Below are positions 1 through 14,994 of a DNA stretch of 64,000 nt, in pieces. The stretch comes from Tillus elongatus (taxonomy: Eukaryota; Arthropoda; Insecta; Coleoptera; Cleridae): assembly GCA_964006375.1 (NCBI GenBank), contig OZ023267.1:87028906-87092905 (forward strand), read 5' to 3'. The notes beneath the pieces were generated by a model that made no database searches, was not told the DNA's origin, and worked only from the letters and a program-made list of their open reading frames with translations. Every line of letters starts with the position of its first letter. Within the stretch, counting starts at the first letter, position 1. Position numbers and translations under genes: made by a program.

Positions 1-238
1 AATGGTTCAGAATTTCACAAAAAGCAAACATATTGTTTCAATTATTTATCATAAAAAGGCAATAAATAATTTTTCCCTAACAGGGACAAAAATTCCCCGA
101 CTCTTAGTCAATATTTTCACAATTTTCCCTGATTTCCCTGAACAGAATTTTTCTTCTACAAATTCCCTGACTTTTCCCGGTTTTCCAGACGAGTGGGAAC
201 CCTGTTTCAATTACTACTGATTTTGCAAGTAATTTGTT
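1..238. other. Low-complexity repeat relic (reiterated ttccctga)
   Basis: Positions 60-210 hold reiterated short blocks of the type TTCCCTGA / TTTTCCCTGA, ending near GAGTGGGAACCCTG. The + strand is open here (a 72-residue Phe/Pro-rich frame), but the frame only reflects the repeated blocks. Similar pyrimidine-rich blocks are common as dispersed repeats in arthropod DNA; the family is not identified here. Confidence 0.3.
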
Positions 239-481
239 TCACTAAGTGAAGATTATAACCTGTGATGAGCACTGATAAGTACACTTGGAGAACTCAAATC
301 ACCACAACACCTCTTTTTAAAGATCTGAAGCTCACTTCACTAACAAAGTTAGCGTCATCAGAGGATGTAAAATTCTCACTGCTAGAATTTTTCATTCTCT
401 GATGACTCTAACTTTGTTAGTGAAAGGATCGTCAGGTCTTTAAATAGATGTGTTGTGGTGATCTGGGTTCTCCAAGTAAAC
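239..481. repeat. Palindromic hammerhead-bearing element, copy A
   Basis: The copy is an inverted repeat. The left arm (to about 367) reads CACTAAGTGAAG, later CACCACAACAC, then a segment ending in TCATCAGAGGATG; the right arm (from about 391) returns these in reverse complement and ends near GGTTCTCCAAGT. On the right arm (+), CTGATGA at 399-405 is followed by a CTAAC/GTTAG stem with a TTT loop (408-420), GAA at 422-424, and GTC at 431-433. This is hammerhead order, but 426 and 431 are both G, so the second stem III pair is lost. The left arm, read on the minus strand, keeps CTGATGA and stem II and then diverges. It is probably a decayed copy. Four relatives lie in this window. Confidence 0.75.
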
Positions 482-4534
<4,053 letters not shown>

Positions 4535-4779
4535 GGATAGGGAGGTTCCAACATGGTATAAACACGGGTCTGAAGGCTTTAAGTCACGTCCGAAGAACGG
4601 AGCATGCTCACATTCAGCTTGCTGAAACAGTATGGTGGCTTCGGGAGAGGTAAAACTATAGTTTGCGCTGTAATGTTTTTAAGGAAATAAATGTGTTCCT
4701 CGCCTCAGCGCGCCCGGATGTCGATTCCAAGCCTTTTGCACAAACGGCCCATGCTCTATCCGTTATGGCACTAAGGTTA
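4535..4779 (-). repeat. tRNA-derived SINE
   Basis: Read on the minus strand from about 4779, the sequence has an A-box-like CATAACGGATAGAGCATG and, about 45 bases on, a B-box-like GGAATCGACATCCGG, as in the D and T arms of a tRNA. A non-tRNA body follows, ending near TTGGAACCTCCCTATC (about 4540-4555). The same ending block occurs in the duplicated unit at about 19050 and 19985. The spacing of the two boxes fits a tRNA-derived SINE. The head is not a functional tRNA: the acceptor stem is not paired and no anticodon arm is clear. The exact ends are uncertain. Confidence 0.55.
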
Positions 4780-6027
4780 CTAATGTCAGACAGCTTTGAT
4801 AAACAATAATCAGGTAATTGGTAGTTACAATTCATTACTCACTTATTATTACTTATGTTGCACAAAAACAAGTGTGCTCTTTTTTAATTCTGTGAAAAAT
4901 TGTTAATGAACCAAGAACATGTTTTTTGGTGCAACAAAACTAATAATCATCATTAATTTTAATCTTTTATTAGTTGATGCTTGTTGGACAAAACTTTGTG
5001 CAAACGGGGATAAGAGATGACTTTTTTTTGTTTCACTTCTGTTTTCCAAGTAATACAGCAAATAAATACATTTGGTCTTGTTTGGTGTACCAAAAACAAT
5101 TTCAATAGACTTAGAGAGGTCTACAGGCAGTGAAACAACCGCAAAGGCGAGTTAAGTAAAAAAAAAGAAATAAGTAAAAAAAAGAAATAAATTCGTAGGA
5201 ATTTCTATCCTAAATATACAATTTCTAGAATGGTATTTTGCTAAAATAAGGAGCTAATGAAATGTGTAAATATTTTATATCATAGTATAGTAGTTGAATG
5301 AAACTACGTGAAATAAGTGACGATTTTCTAGGAAGTAAAAGTGCCAGGTGGTCGGTATTTGTCATTTTAGAAATATCGATCACATGAATGTAGCCCTTTT
5401 TTGTGTTTTTTATCAGTCACAAACACACACCGAAAATTGTACTATATTAATAATATAAAATATATAAAATAAATGTACGTGTAACTATATGTCAGTATTC
5501 TTTAAACATATTTAGGGGATGCATATAAATACGTCTCTGTACACATGCGTGCGTGTGTGTGCATGATGTGCGTTTTTGGATAAGAAATTTTAGTGCCATA
5601 TACCCCTGTGGCTAAATACTTAAACAATTAATAACATGCCCAGGAAAAAAATTTGCAGAGCAACTTGTTCAAAATATGTACTTATATCTTTCGATATAAT
5701 AATTATTTGTCTAGGTAATATTCTTATAACTGTATTGAAATTTGTATTGAGAGACTTAATAAGTAGTAAATTTTTTTAGTTGGTTTTATTTACAATACTA
5801 ATTGACATGAGTCACTTCAAATTGATCACTGTTTAATATTTAGTGGAACACGTATTTGGTATCAGAGTGGAGATCTGAATAAAACAGATTATTTTTCTTT
5901 AGAAACAAAATTTTCTTGTATTTTATCTGAATTTTTCTGAAGACTCTAATAATTATAATACTATTAACCTTGCAGTTTCTTGTTATTAAGTAAAAGTTAA
6001 GCTGACTAGTTTATAGACAAAATCTCT
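4780..6027. other. AT-rich intergenic DNA, no gene seen
   Basis: No gene or named element was recognised. There is a short imperfect A-rich duplication (AAGTAAAAAAAA...GAAATAA) at 5155-5190. Confidence 0.4.
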
Positions 6028-6201
6028 GGACGCAGCAAGTGCGTTATGGTAGCGAATTTTCTTTAAAATGTTTTTAGTAGCGAATGTCTTTCTTTGATGA
6101 AAGCAGGCATCAAACTCGGTTGCCTATATAGTAGAAACAATGTACCATATTTCATTGAAATAAATTTATTGTTTGAAAATATATAAACATTTTTTAAAAG
6201 T
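6028..6201 (+). repeat. MITE-G fragment (GGACGCAGC terminus)
   Basis: It begins with the terminal sequence GGACGCAGCAAGTGCGTTAT and continues into the shared body, recognisable by AGCAGGCATCAAA and CCTATATAGTAGAAACAATG. It is cut off where the next copy starts at 6202. This family recurs at 9845, 10373/16496, 17624, 23562, 43007 and 43638. Confidence 0.8.
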
Positions 6202-6890
6202 CTAGATGCAGCAAATGTGTTATGGAAGTGAATTTCCATAAAAATGTTTTTAATAGCAAATGCAAGCAGGCATCAATCTGATTACCGGCATAGCCTATGT
6301 GGTAGAAATGTACTATATTTTATCAAAATTACTTATGGTTTGAAAATATACAAAAAATTTCTGAAAATAAACTTAAATGTTGGTTTTCTATCCAACAAAG
6401 CTTACGTTAATAGCAAATTAAGTCATTGAAATTTGAAGGATTTAATGAAAATTTGCAGATTAGCTCCCGAGCGCTTTTCAACTAATTGTTTTCAGAAACA
6501 TTACTAGGACCCCACGTGGATGCACAAACCACAAGAAAAATTTCTTGTTCAGACCCCCCAAGGAAGTTATGGGACTGGGAGTGAATAGGGGTGGTGTGCG
6601 GGGTAGGCAGGGTTTAAGGGGGTATGGCTTCAAGATATGAAAAAAAAGCTTTCAAGCCCGCTTTATTCGAATTTTCTGCTCAATATTTCCTTTTTACTAC
6701 CTACTCACTCCTGGTCCCGTAACTTCCTTGGGGGGTGTGAACATTTTTCTTGGGTTTTGTGGGTCCGGGGTGGGGTGGGGGGGGGGGGTGGTGTCTAAGC
6801 AGGTTTCTCAAAATAGTTTTTTGAAAAGCGTTCGGGAGCTAATTTGCAAATTTACCGAAAATTCGCTACCAAAACGCACTTAGTGCGTCC
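6202..6890. repeat. Large foldback element of the MITE-G family
   Basis: The outer ends are a diverged GGACGCAGC-type terminus at 6202 and its inverted partner ending TGCGTCC at 6890. Inside lies a second, longer inverted repeat. The left arm, about 6463-6590, includes GCTCCCGAGCGCTTTTCA and CCAAGGAAGTTATGGGAC. The right arm, about 6705-6842, returns these as GTCCCGTAACTTCCTTGG and TGAAAAGCGTTCGGGAGC. The right arm also contains a G-rich run near 6770-6790. No transposase is encoded, so this is a non-autonomous foldback element. Confidence 0.75.
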
Positions 6891-7552
6891 AGATTTTTTT
6901 CTTATAAACGCATCATATTTCGATAAGAAATGCAAAAATGCATTAACAAATTTGTTCTACGATAATTAGCTAAAAAAAATTATAGACCGTTAAACCAAAA
7001 ACTTCACTAAACCTACAAATAAATATCCAAAAAGCCACCAAACTTCACTAAACTGCCAGCCAAGGCATCAAAAAAAGGGTCTATTTGAAATGGATATTCT
7101 GTAAATATTTTAGTAAAATGAAGGGCAATGACGGTTGAATCTGAAAGGGTTTGCAGAACACTCTTCTTGAAACATTTTCTTTTCACAAACGGTATTTGTT
7201 TCACATTCTTTGCCTAAACATTGCCAATTTTGACGTTTAAAATTGCGAGTTTAACGTTTTGAGAAAAACTCCAAAATTTTTTGCTTTAACTGCCCATAAC
7301 TTCTTTGTCTTTAAAGTTAGGGACCTAAATTTTGGTACAGAGTTCACTTTATAATACAAACACACGTACCAAATTTGGTTGCCCTTACTTTGTTATTTCC
7401 GGAGATATGAATTTTTTTATAAAGAAAACACAAAATTTTCCGGGGAAACCTGGTTCCATTTTGCTGGCTAACGAACTTATTCAAGCCACTTGCAAAAGGA
7501 AGGTACTCAGCAAATTTTATTAAGATCGGTCCATTATTTTTTGAGTTATCTG

Positions 7553-7556
<4 letters not shown>
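6891..7556 (+). repeat. Composite repeat body 5' of an internal (TA)n tract
   Basis: This segment carries blocks found again at 9080-9600 (inverted), 10071-10372 and 60295-60955: GACGTTT, TTTGAGAAAAACTCC, CTAAATTTTGGTAC, ACCAAATTTGGTTGCC, and TTCCGGAGATAT. It ends GAGTTATCTGTCTGAT just before the (TA)n tract. It is directly continuous with the foldback element to its left, so the MITE-G terminus, this body and the TA tract probably move or amplify together. Confidence 0.7.

Positions 7557-7637
<81 letters not shown>
7557..7637. repeat. (TA)n microsatellite inside the composite repeat
   Basis: Pure AT tract of about 80 bases followed by AAACACAGATCTCCCC. The position equals that of the TA tracts at 17091, 18204 and 60956 within the same repeat family. 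Confidence 0.95.
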
Positions 7638-7640
<3 letters not shown>

Positions 7641-9079
7641 ACAGATCTCCCCATAAGCGAATTTAAAAAAAATTCGCTAAAAACTAAAAAAAAAGCTTAA
7701 AAAAGTGGCATTGATTCATTGTCCTCAAGGTAACTGTTTGTAGGAAACATTTGTCCCATAGGCCTACTTTCTGCTCTCTTAATATGCCTTTATTAAAATG
7801 TGCCTATTCACATATATCACTTGAAACATATTTTAATAACGAATTATAAAATTTGACAGTTTCCGAAGAAGAGAATGTGCTCGTGTTTCACTTCGATAGG
7901 GTGCCCGATTTTCGAGAAAACCCATTTTGAAAATTATGTCATATGCCATAAAATATTAGAGAACGGATTGTAACTTGTCTTTATCCTTTTTTTAAATTTC
8001 ATTTAAAATTATTATATTTCATTAAGATCTCCCAGCTGCTGTCTATAAGTGTAAATCAAGGTAAAATTGAGTTACATTTTATACAAAACAAAACTCTCAT
8101 ATTTTCAATTAGCAGGCCATAGAATACAAATATAAGACTAAGGGCATGCACAATAAGCCAACAGTTGCAGTGCTATCTGGGCGGCAAAGCCGCGGACCAG
8201 CCCTGAGGGAAAAAATAGTAATATTGATCTTAACTAAGTATTCTATGATCAAAACTAAAACAGAATAATCGTATAAACAAGTCCAGAAAAAAAGCTTCAC
8301 AAGAGCTCTTTCAGGCGAGGATACCATATGAGAGATACGTCTATCCGGGATACTGGATTACGGTCCAAATTTTCAATACACTGTTTGTCACAGCGAGCGC
8401 CCAGCAGCGGTAATGGACAGATTTTATTAATTAATCCTAATTATATGGCTAAGCTATAAAGTTGTCGGTATACATAATTATGCTGTCCATATTAATAGTT
8501 TGGTTTTTCTAATTCACCAGCCCACTATACTAGTAATCGTGTTTTAAGGGGTAAATATAACCTTTTAGAAATGTATGTGCGAGATACAGATTTTGTATCC
8601 GGCGGCTGAGAAGGTGGGATGGAGAAAATTGGTATTGCAATACTGAATGTGTCGCCTGATCCAGTCCAGTGTGAGGAGGGCCATTTAAGCGCACACATTA
8701 CAGACTCCTGGTCTAAAAGAGCTCCACAGGAGCTAGCTACAGTCCTCCACAAGGTATAAAACTTGACATGATGACATTATAGCTTCCTCTAATATGAAAC
8801 TCAATTTTAAGTTTAATTTTTACCAAATTTTGAACCTCAGCAATTCTAATACACCAGACGATGAACTTTAATGAAATCGGATCTTTTTAAATCAATTAAA
8901 AAATTCACACATAAAAGTTACCGTCGATTTATAGCATATAACATAATTATTTACCTGATTTTTCTCGAGACCCGTACATCCCATCAAAGTGAACCAGAAA
9001 CATATTTTCTTCACAGAAAACTATTAAATCTTTTATTATATAATGAAATTCACATCCAAAAAAAGGTTAGGTAATATTT
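7638..9079. other. Intergenic DNA, no gene seen
   Basis: Apart from the repeat at 8143-8212, no named feature was found. The minus-strand open frame 8525-8752 is more GC-balanced than its surroundings but has no recognised domain and no neighbouring exon-like segment. Confidence 0.35.
8143..8212. repeat. Dispersed GC-rich repeat, copy 2
   Basis: Second copy of the 3898-3972 block: TGCACAATAAGCCAAC, GGGCGGCAAAGCCGCGG, then CCAGCCCTGAGGGAAAAA. Both copies are in the same orientation. Confidence 0.6.
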
Positions 9080-9844
9080 GCCTTTAACCAGTTGTTGAGT
9101 ACCTACCTTTTAACAGTGACTTGGATAAGTTTGTTAGCTAGGAAAATCGGCCCAGATTTTCCCGGAAAATTTTGTGCTTTATTTCGAAAAAAAATTATAT
9201 CTCCGGAAATAACAAAATAAGGGCAACCAAATTTGGTAGGCGGGTTTATCATTATAGGTGAATTACGTACGAAAACTTAGCTCTCTAGGTTAAGAGACAA
9301 AAAAGTTATAGGCATTTACAGAAAAATAAATTGGGGTTTTCCTCAAAACGTGAAAGTCGTGATTTAAAACGTCAAAATTGGCAATATTTAGGCAAAGAAC
9401 CTGAAACTAATACGAGCTATGGAAAGAAAATGTCTCAAGAGAAATGTTTTACAAAGCCTGAAGTCTTAGCTTCAACCGTCATTGACCTTCATCTTACTTA
9501 AATATTTCCAGAAAATTCATTTCAAATAAACCCTTCCGCTGATGCTTTGGCAGTAGTCTTAACTATAGAGTTTATCGTTTAATGGTATATAATAGTTGTC
9601 GAATTTTCGTAAAAAAAACAATAAAGCTCAATATGTCCGTTATTATACAAGATACTAAAAAAATGTATACATTCATTATAGGGTGTCTTGAGCTAAATGT
9701 TAAAAAATCTTTCCACAATCCCAGGATGGCCCATAAGTCGTTGGTGATACAAATTTTCTTTTTTTTAATCGAAGGCGCCTTATGGTACTGCATTTTTTCA
9801 TTTTCCATCGAAATATAATGCATGTCTGTAAGAAAAGAAATGCG
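9080..9844 (-). repeat. Composite repeat body, inverted copy
   Basis: Here the body is in reverse orientation relative to 6891-7556: ATATCTCCGGAAATAAC and GGCAACCAAATTTGGT are at about 9210-9240. The part at 9540-9844 matches 17880-18140 in reverse (blocks CACCCTATAAT, GCATTATATTTCGATGGAAAATG and the complement). This copy runs directly into the MITE-G terminus at 9845. Confidence 0.7.
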
Positions 9845-10070
9845 GGACGCAGCGAGGGCGTTATGGTAGCGAATTTTCATTAAATGCTTCAAATTTGAAT
9901 AGCTCAATTTCCTATTAACCTATAAGGTTGGCCAAGAAACCAGTTTTTTCGGGAACACTTTCAGTTTACTTTCGGGAATGTTTGTACATTTTTAAAGAAT
10001 ACAGTTATTTGAGGAAACGTGGCACATTGTTTCTACTATATAGGTTATACTGGTGACCAAATTTCATGAA
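9845..10070. repeat. MITE-G copy
   Basis: It begins GGACGCAGCGAGGGCGTTAT and then shows the shared body in the order of the opposite strand (AACCTATAAGGTTGGCC, later ACTATATAGGTTATAC). Its far terminus is not preserved; it passes into composite repeat at about 10070. Confidence 0.75.
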
Positions 10071-10372
10071 ATGACGGTTGAAGCTGAAACTGAAAGGTTT
10101 GCAGAAGACTCTTCTTGCGTCATTTTCTTTACATAATCCGCATTTGTTTCAGGTTCTTTGCCTAAATGTTGCGAATTTTGACGTTTTGAATCGAGACTGA
10201 CGTTTTGAGGTAAACCCAATTTTTAATGCCTATAACTTTTATGTCTTTCAACTCACACACTTAAATTTTGGTACGTGGGTCACTATTTATAATCCAAACC
10301 CGCATATCAAATTTGGTTGCCCTTTCTTAGTCATTTCCGGAGATATAAATTGTTTCCGAAAGAAAACATTTT
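10071..10372 (+). repeat. Composite repeat body, direct copy
   Basis: Blocks ATGACGGTTGAAGCTG, CTAAATTTTGGTACG, AAATTTGGTTGCCC and TTTCCGGAGATATAAA appear in the same order as in 6891-7556, here without a (TA)n tract. It runs straight into a MITE-G terminus at 10373. Confidence 0.7.
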
Positions 10373-10400
10373 GGACGCAGCAAGTGCGTTATGGTAGTGA

Positions 10401-10405
<5 letters not shown>
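10373..10405 (+). repeat. MITE-G terminus split by insertion, with left target duplication
   Basis: The 33 bases begin GGACGCAGCAAGTGCGTTAT and end with GTAGTGAATTTT at 10394-10405. The same 12 bases recur at 16484-16495, followed there by the rest of the MITE-G body. The two pieces are halves of one MITE-G copy, separated by the I-group element. Confidence 0.85.
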
Positions 10406-10431
<26 letters not shown>

Positions 10432-10641
10432 TCCCTTAAGTTTGACCTTGGAAGATTTCCATTAGTCACAAGACATTGTAATTGGCTACCTAATATTACT
10501 CTCAGATTTTGGTTTATTAACGGTGATATAATTAATTGATATAATATAACGATCTTAATTTAGACTATCTACTACTACTACATCTAAATAAAATTCTTAT
10601 TTGTTACTTTGTCCCAATTGGAATCTTTTTTTTTTTATTTC

Positions 10642-10738
<97 letters not shown>

Positions 10739-10818
10739 TTTTATTTATTGTTTTTTATTTATTTATTTTTTAATATATATTTTTTAGATATATTTTTTCT
10801 CTTTATATATATATACAC

Positions 10819-10851
<33 letters not shown>

Positions 10852-11205
10852 TATCTTTATTTATTGTTTTTTATTTATTTATTTTTTAATATATATTTTT
10901 TATATATATATTTTTTTTTATATATATATTTTTTTCATTTAATATTTTCTCTTTTTTTTTTCTTTTTTTTTTTTTTTTCAAAAAACACTTATGCTAATTT
11001 ATACATATATTATCTTATACCAAACTGGTGTACAATACATGACTATACTTAATCTATGTCCTAAATCTAAACCTACATTAAAATTCCATACTCCCTTTAT
11101 AATATCGGTGATACACCATTCATACTCTTACATTCCTAATCTACATTACATTATTTACAAATTTTCTACTATTTACAAAACTGGTTTAAGGATGTTAATT
11201 ATATG
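10406..11205 (-). other. 3' untranslated region of the I-group element
   Basis: The stretch from the ORF2 stop to the target duplication is low in complexity. It holds a poly-A tract on the minus strand (T run at about 10950-10979), several (TA)n blocks (main one 10647-10736, others 10806-10930), and a terminal (GT)n at 10406-10431. Whether all of it belonged to the original element, or whether TA tracts expanded after insertion, cannot be told. The target duplication places its outer edge at 10406. Confidence 0.6.
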
Positions 11206-14200
11206 TTATAAAGTAATTTTAGCAACTCTAAAGAAATTATGTATAGCTTTATATATTTCAATATTACCACTCTGTAACAGAGTGACTATGTTTAAAGGGC
11301 TGTTAGTGGCATTATATTTATTTATTTCGCTCAACAATTGTATTCTTGGATTGCTGGTGTTTGTACACATAAACATCACATGGTTGATGTCACATACAGA
11401 CCTCCCATCACACTGGCAAAGGGGTGATTCTGCAACACCTATTTTGTGTAGGTGAGCTGGTAGACGGTTGTGGACTGTCTTGAGTCTGGATATGGTGGTA
11501 GAAAAGTGACGTGGTCTTCTGTATATGCATACTTCTTCTTTAGAGGGAAGCCTTGGATGTAACAGTTTATAATGATTGTTACTATTTGTTGTGAAGTTAG
11601 TCCAAATGATTTCCCACTCTGTTTTGATCTCACGTCGAATGATACTAAAGAGATCCTTATAGTCTGTTCTGTAATTCAACTGGTCTGGATTTACTATGGC
11701 TTCTTTAGCTGCTTGATCAGCTATTTCGTTACCAGGAATAGAACAATGGCCCTTAACCCATATAAAAACTACGTTACCTTTGAGAGTTGGGCTGTTACAC
11801 AAAGCCATAATGTTACATAAGGTTTTGTTGTCACCTTTTTTATGGCTGAAGTATTGTATACTTTTTAGTGCCGCTTGTGAGTCTGATAGAATCACTGCCT
11901 TTTCTCTTTGATTCGTCACTAGCCAATTCAGTGCCTCTTCGATAGCTACCAGTTCTGCTGTATAAATCGATGCACAATCATTCAACAGGAATCTTACAAT
12001 TGTGTTCTCCTGCTGAACGTAGATTGCACATCCGGTTCCGCTATTTGTTTTTGAGCCATCAGTGAAAATTCTGATAGTGTTTGGGAAACTATCTAATAAT
12101 TGGCAGAGTATGCTATTATTAAGCACTAAAAATTCACTGTAGGTAGGAAAAATCACAGAGACTTTGGTTGCTGAAACCAGAGATGTAATTGAATATACAG
12201 GAAGTCTGTCGTTTGTCAAAATAGAATCTTGAAATGCTTGTGTATCCATGAAGGCCTTTGCTAGTGGTGGAAAATTTTTGATTCTCCAGTATGGATTGGT
12301 TAATGTCTGAATCATTAAAAAGTATAATTTGTTCTGGAATTCTATCGATCTGCACCTAATTTTAAGTGCAAACTTTCTCGATAGGTACTGAATTCGTAAT
12401 TTTAGAGGTGGTTCAAGAGCCTCTGCAAATACAATTTCTCTCGGTGTTGATTTCATAATACCCAGGCAGATACGTAATGCTTTTAACTGTATGGCTTGCA
12501 CTTTTTTATAATTTGTGTTGGAAGTTGAACCATAACAAATACAACCGTAGTCTAAGATTGCTCTTATATAGGCTCTATAAAAATCTAGCAGGATGTCTGT
12601 GTCTGAACCCCATTTTGCATTTGATATAATACGCAGGACATTGATTGCCTTATCACATTTTCTAACGATATTATTGATTTGTCCTGTCCATAATAACTTT
12701 TGATCCAGCAGAATTCCCAAATATTTACACTGCTGTACTCTTTTAATCTGATATGAAGTATTATTCATAATTTCTGGCAACTGAACTCTGTGACGAGTGA
12801 AAACAACAACGTTTGATTTCTTTTCATTTAGGGTAAATCCCCTTTCATCTATCCACATTTTTAATTTATACAATATATGTCTATATACCACTGCACATTC
12901 CTCTTGACTCTTCCTTTTTGCCACGATACACAAATCGTCAGCATATTGTATACACTGGATGTCGTCGTCAAACATACTATGAAGACTCCTTGTGTAAATA
13001 TTAAAAAGTATTGGGCTGAGTATTGATCCTTGCGGTATACCTTCGGATGTTAGCCTTGGACCATGAAGTTGATTTTTGTTGTCTCTTATGAAAATTTTTC
13101 GCTGTGTGTATAGTTGAGTTATGCTAAAGGCATTTGATTCTGAAAGACCAATCGATACTAGATCATTGAATAGAAGTTCTAGGTTGACTGCATCATAGGC
13201 ACCTTTTAAATCAACAAAAACTGTCATTAAATATGCATTTTCGGAGAAACAGCATTGTATCTCGGTGACCAGTAACCCAATTGCTTCATTGGTGCCCATG
13301 CCCCGCCGGAAACCAAACTGATGTTGAGGAAAAATATTATTAGACTCACAATAATGCTCTAATCTAGTTTTAATTAATCTCTCGTATGTTTTTGTTGTGC
13401 AAGGCATAAGTGAGATGGGTCTGTATGAATTAGGTATATTAGTTGATTCGCCGAATTTGTGTAGTAGATATACGACTATTATTTTGGCTGACTCACTTAC
13501 GTTTGCGGTCTCCCACCAGTAATTCATAATTTCCAGCAAATATTCCTTTGCTGAAAACGGCATTTGTTTTAGCATGTTGTATGTAATCCTGTCTATGCCA
13601 GGTGCTGCCTTTTTTGATTCGCTGATGGCCTGTTCTAATTCGTGAATTGAAAATTTTGAATTCATCAATTGACATCTCTTAGTCACAACTAATGGGCTTG
13701 GGGAAGGCTCCACCATAACACTGGGCGGGGCCAACTTTGTTATAGCTATTTCTATAAATTCTTCAGACATATGAGATACGGAAGGTTGCTTATTTATGTT
13801 GTTCATTTTACGTACAAATGACCATATATTGTTTATTGGTGTTTGTCTGTTTAATTTTGTGACATAACTTTTCCAGCAATCCTTACTTTTTTGTTTAAAC
13901 AATCTCTTAGCTTGAGCTTCAATATTCTTATATTTTAAATAGTTTTCCATATTTGACTGTAATTTATAATCTTTCAATGCATTTTTCTTTTGTGAAACAT
14001 GTCAGAGCACTCAGTGTCCCACCAGATGGGCTTAGGGTTTGCAGCCCTGTTTGGTTTAACATGGGGAATGTTATTATCTGCAACATTACTAACGCATTCA
14101 ATGAAACTATTGTACCTATTTGCCTCTGGTAACACTGACAGCTCCTCCATAGCAGTATCTAGATCAACCCGGAATGCATTCCAATCAGCTCCTGCTTCTT

Positions 14201-14924
14201 TCCATCTTTTATATGGACTCGTAGTGTATATTTTAACCGAAACATTGACTTCAATTTTGATGAGATAGTGATCAGAACCAAGAGCCTCATCGAGAACATC
14301 CCAGCTTGTCTTACTTATTAGACTAGGTGAGATTATAGTTAAGTCCACCATCGAGGGGTTCTCTAATGGTGTAGTAACTTTTGTTGGACGGCAATCATTT
14401 ATAATAGCTAAGTTTAAAAGTTCAGTAGCGTCAAAAATTGACCTACCGTCACTATTTATAGTTAGAGACCCCCAAGAGTAATGATGACAATTTAGATCGC
14501 CTTCAATAATGACATTTTTTGAATTAAAATTTTTAAAGAAGTTAAGCCATTCTATAAAACTGAGAACAACATTAGGAGCCTTATAAACACTAACAACTAC
14601 TATATCAAGGTCCACAAGATGTGCTGCACAAGCATCTATTTTACCGTTAGCCATGTCGCAAACATCAATTACTTTATATTTAATTGAATTAGAAATTAAA
14701 ATGCCTACCCCTCCTGCTCTGCGCTCTAGCCTATCTTTTCGAATGAGGCTGTATCCCTTAAAACCAAAAGTTTTATGTTTATCTGGCTTGAGCCAGGTTT
14801 CATTTATTAAAATTATCTCTGCAATATTTTTATTTAAAAAATTCTGAAGGTTACTTTTATTTTTAATGATGGAACGTGCGTTCCATTGCAACACAGTTAA
14901 ACCTTGCTTAATAGGTGTCGTCAT
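11206..14924 (-). pseudogene. I-group ORF2: endonuclease, reverse transcriptase, RNase H (one frameshift)
   Basis: Two frames together make ORF2. The first (14924 to 13974, 316 aa) is an APE-like endonuclease: QWNAR near the start, NETW, GDLNCHHYSWGS, and SDHYLI at its end are the expected catalytic blocks for target nicking. The second (13977 to 11206, 923 aa) holds the reverse transcriptase, with HQFGFRRG, the A motif around VDLKGAYDAV, GIPQGSILSP and the active-site YADD at about 12935-12946, and then RNase H with FTDGSK (about residue 638), ELVAIEEAL, LSDSQ and ADQAAKEA. A C-terminal Cys/His cluster (CQCDGRSVCDINHVMFMC) is as in I elements. The frames overlap by four bases; the shift lies at or near a five-base T run (about 13983-13987, + strand) and looks like loss of one base. 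With no other stop in about 1240 codons, inactivation seems recent, or it is a sequencing error. Confidence 0.9.
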
Positions 14925-14994
14925 CGCTAAAATCTAAAATTTTTGTTGGTAATTTATCAACGTTTTCCTTGTCAATCAAATTATCTAATTTTTT

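Noticed and set aside
4700..4779. Functional tRNA gene
   Set aside because: Only the two internal promoter-like boxes match; the acceptor and anticodon arms do not pair, and the sequence continues as a SINE body.
9572..9907. Minus-strand 111-residue frame similar to the + frame at 17813-18130
   Set aside because: The likeness (for example MKIRYHNALAASR) comes from the MITE-G terminus and linked body being repeated DNA; frames differ in length and other copies have stops.
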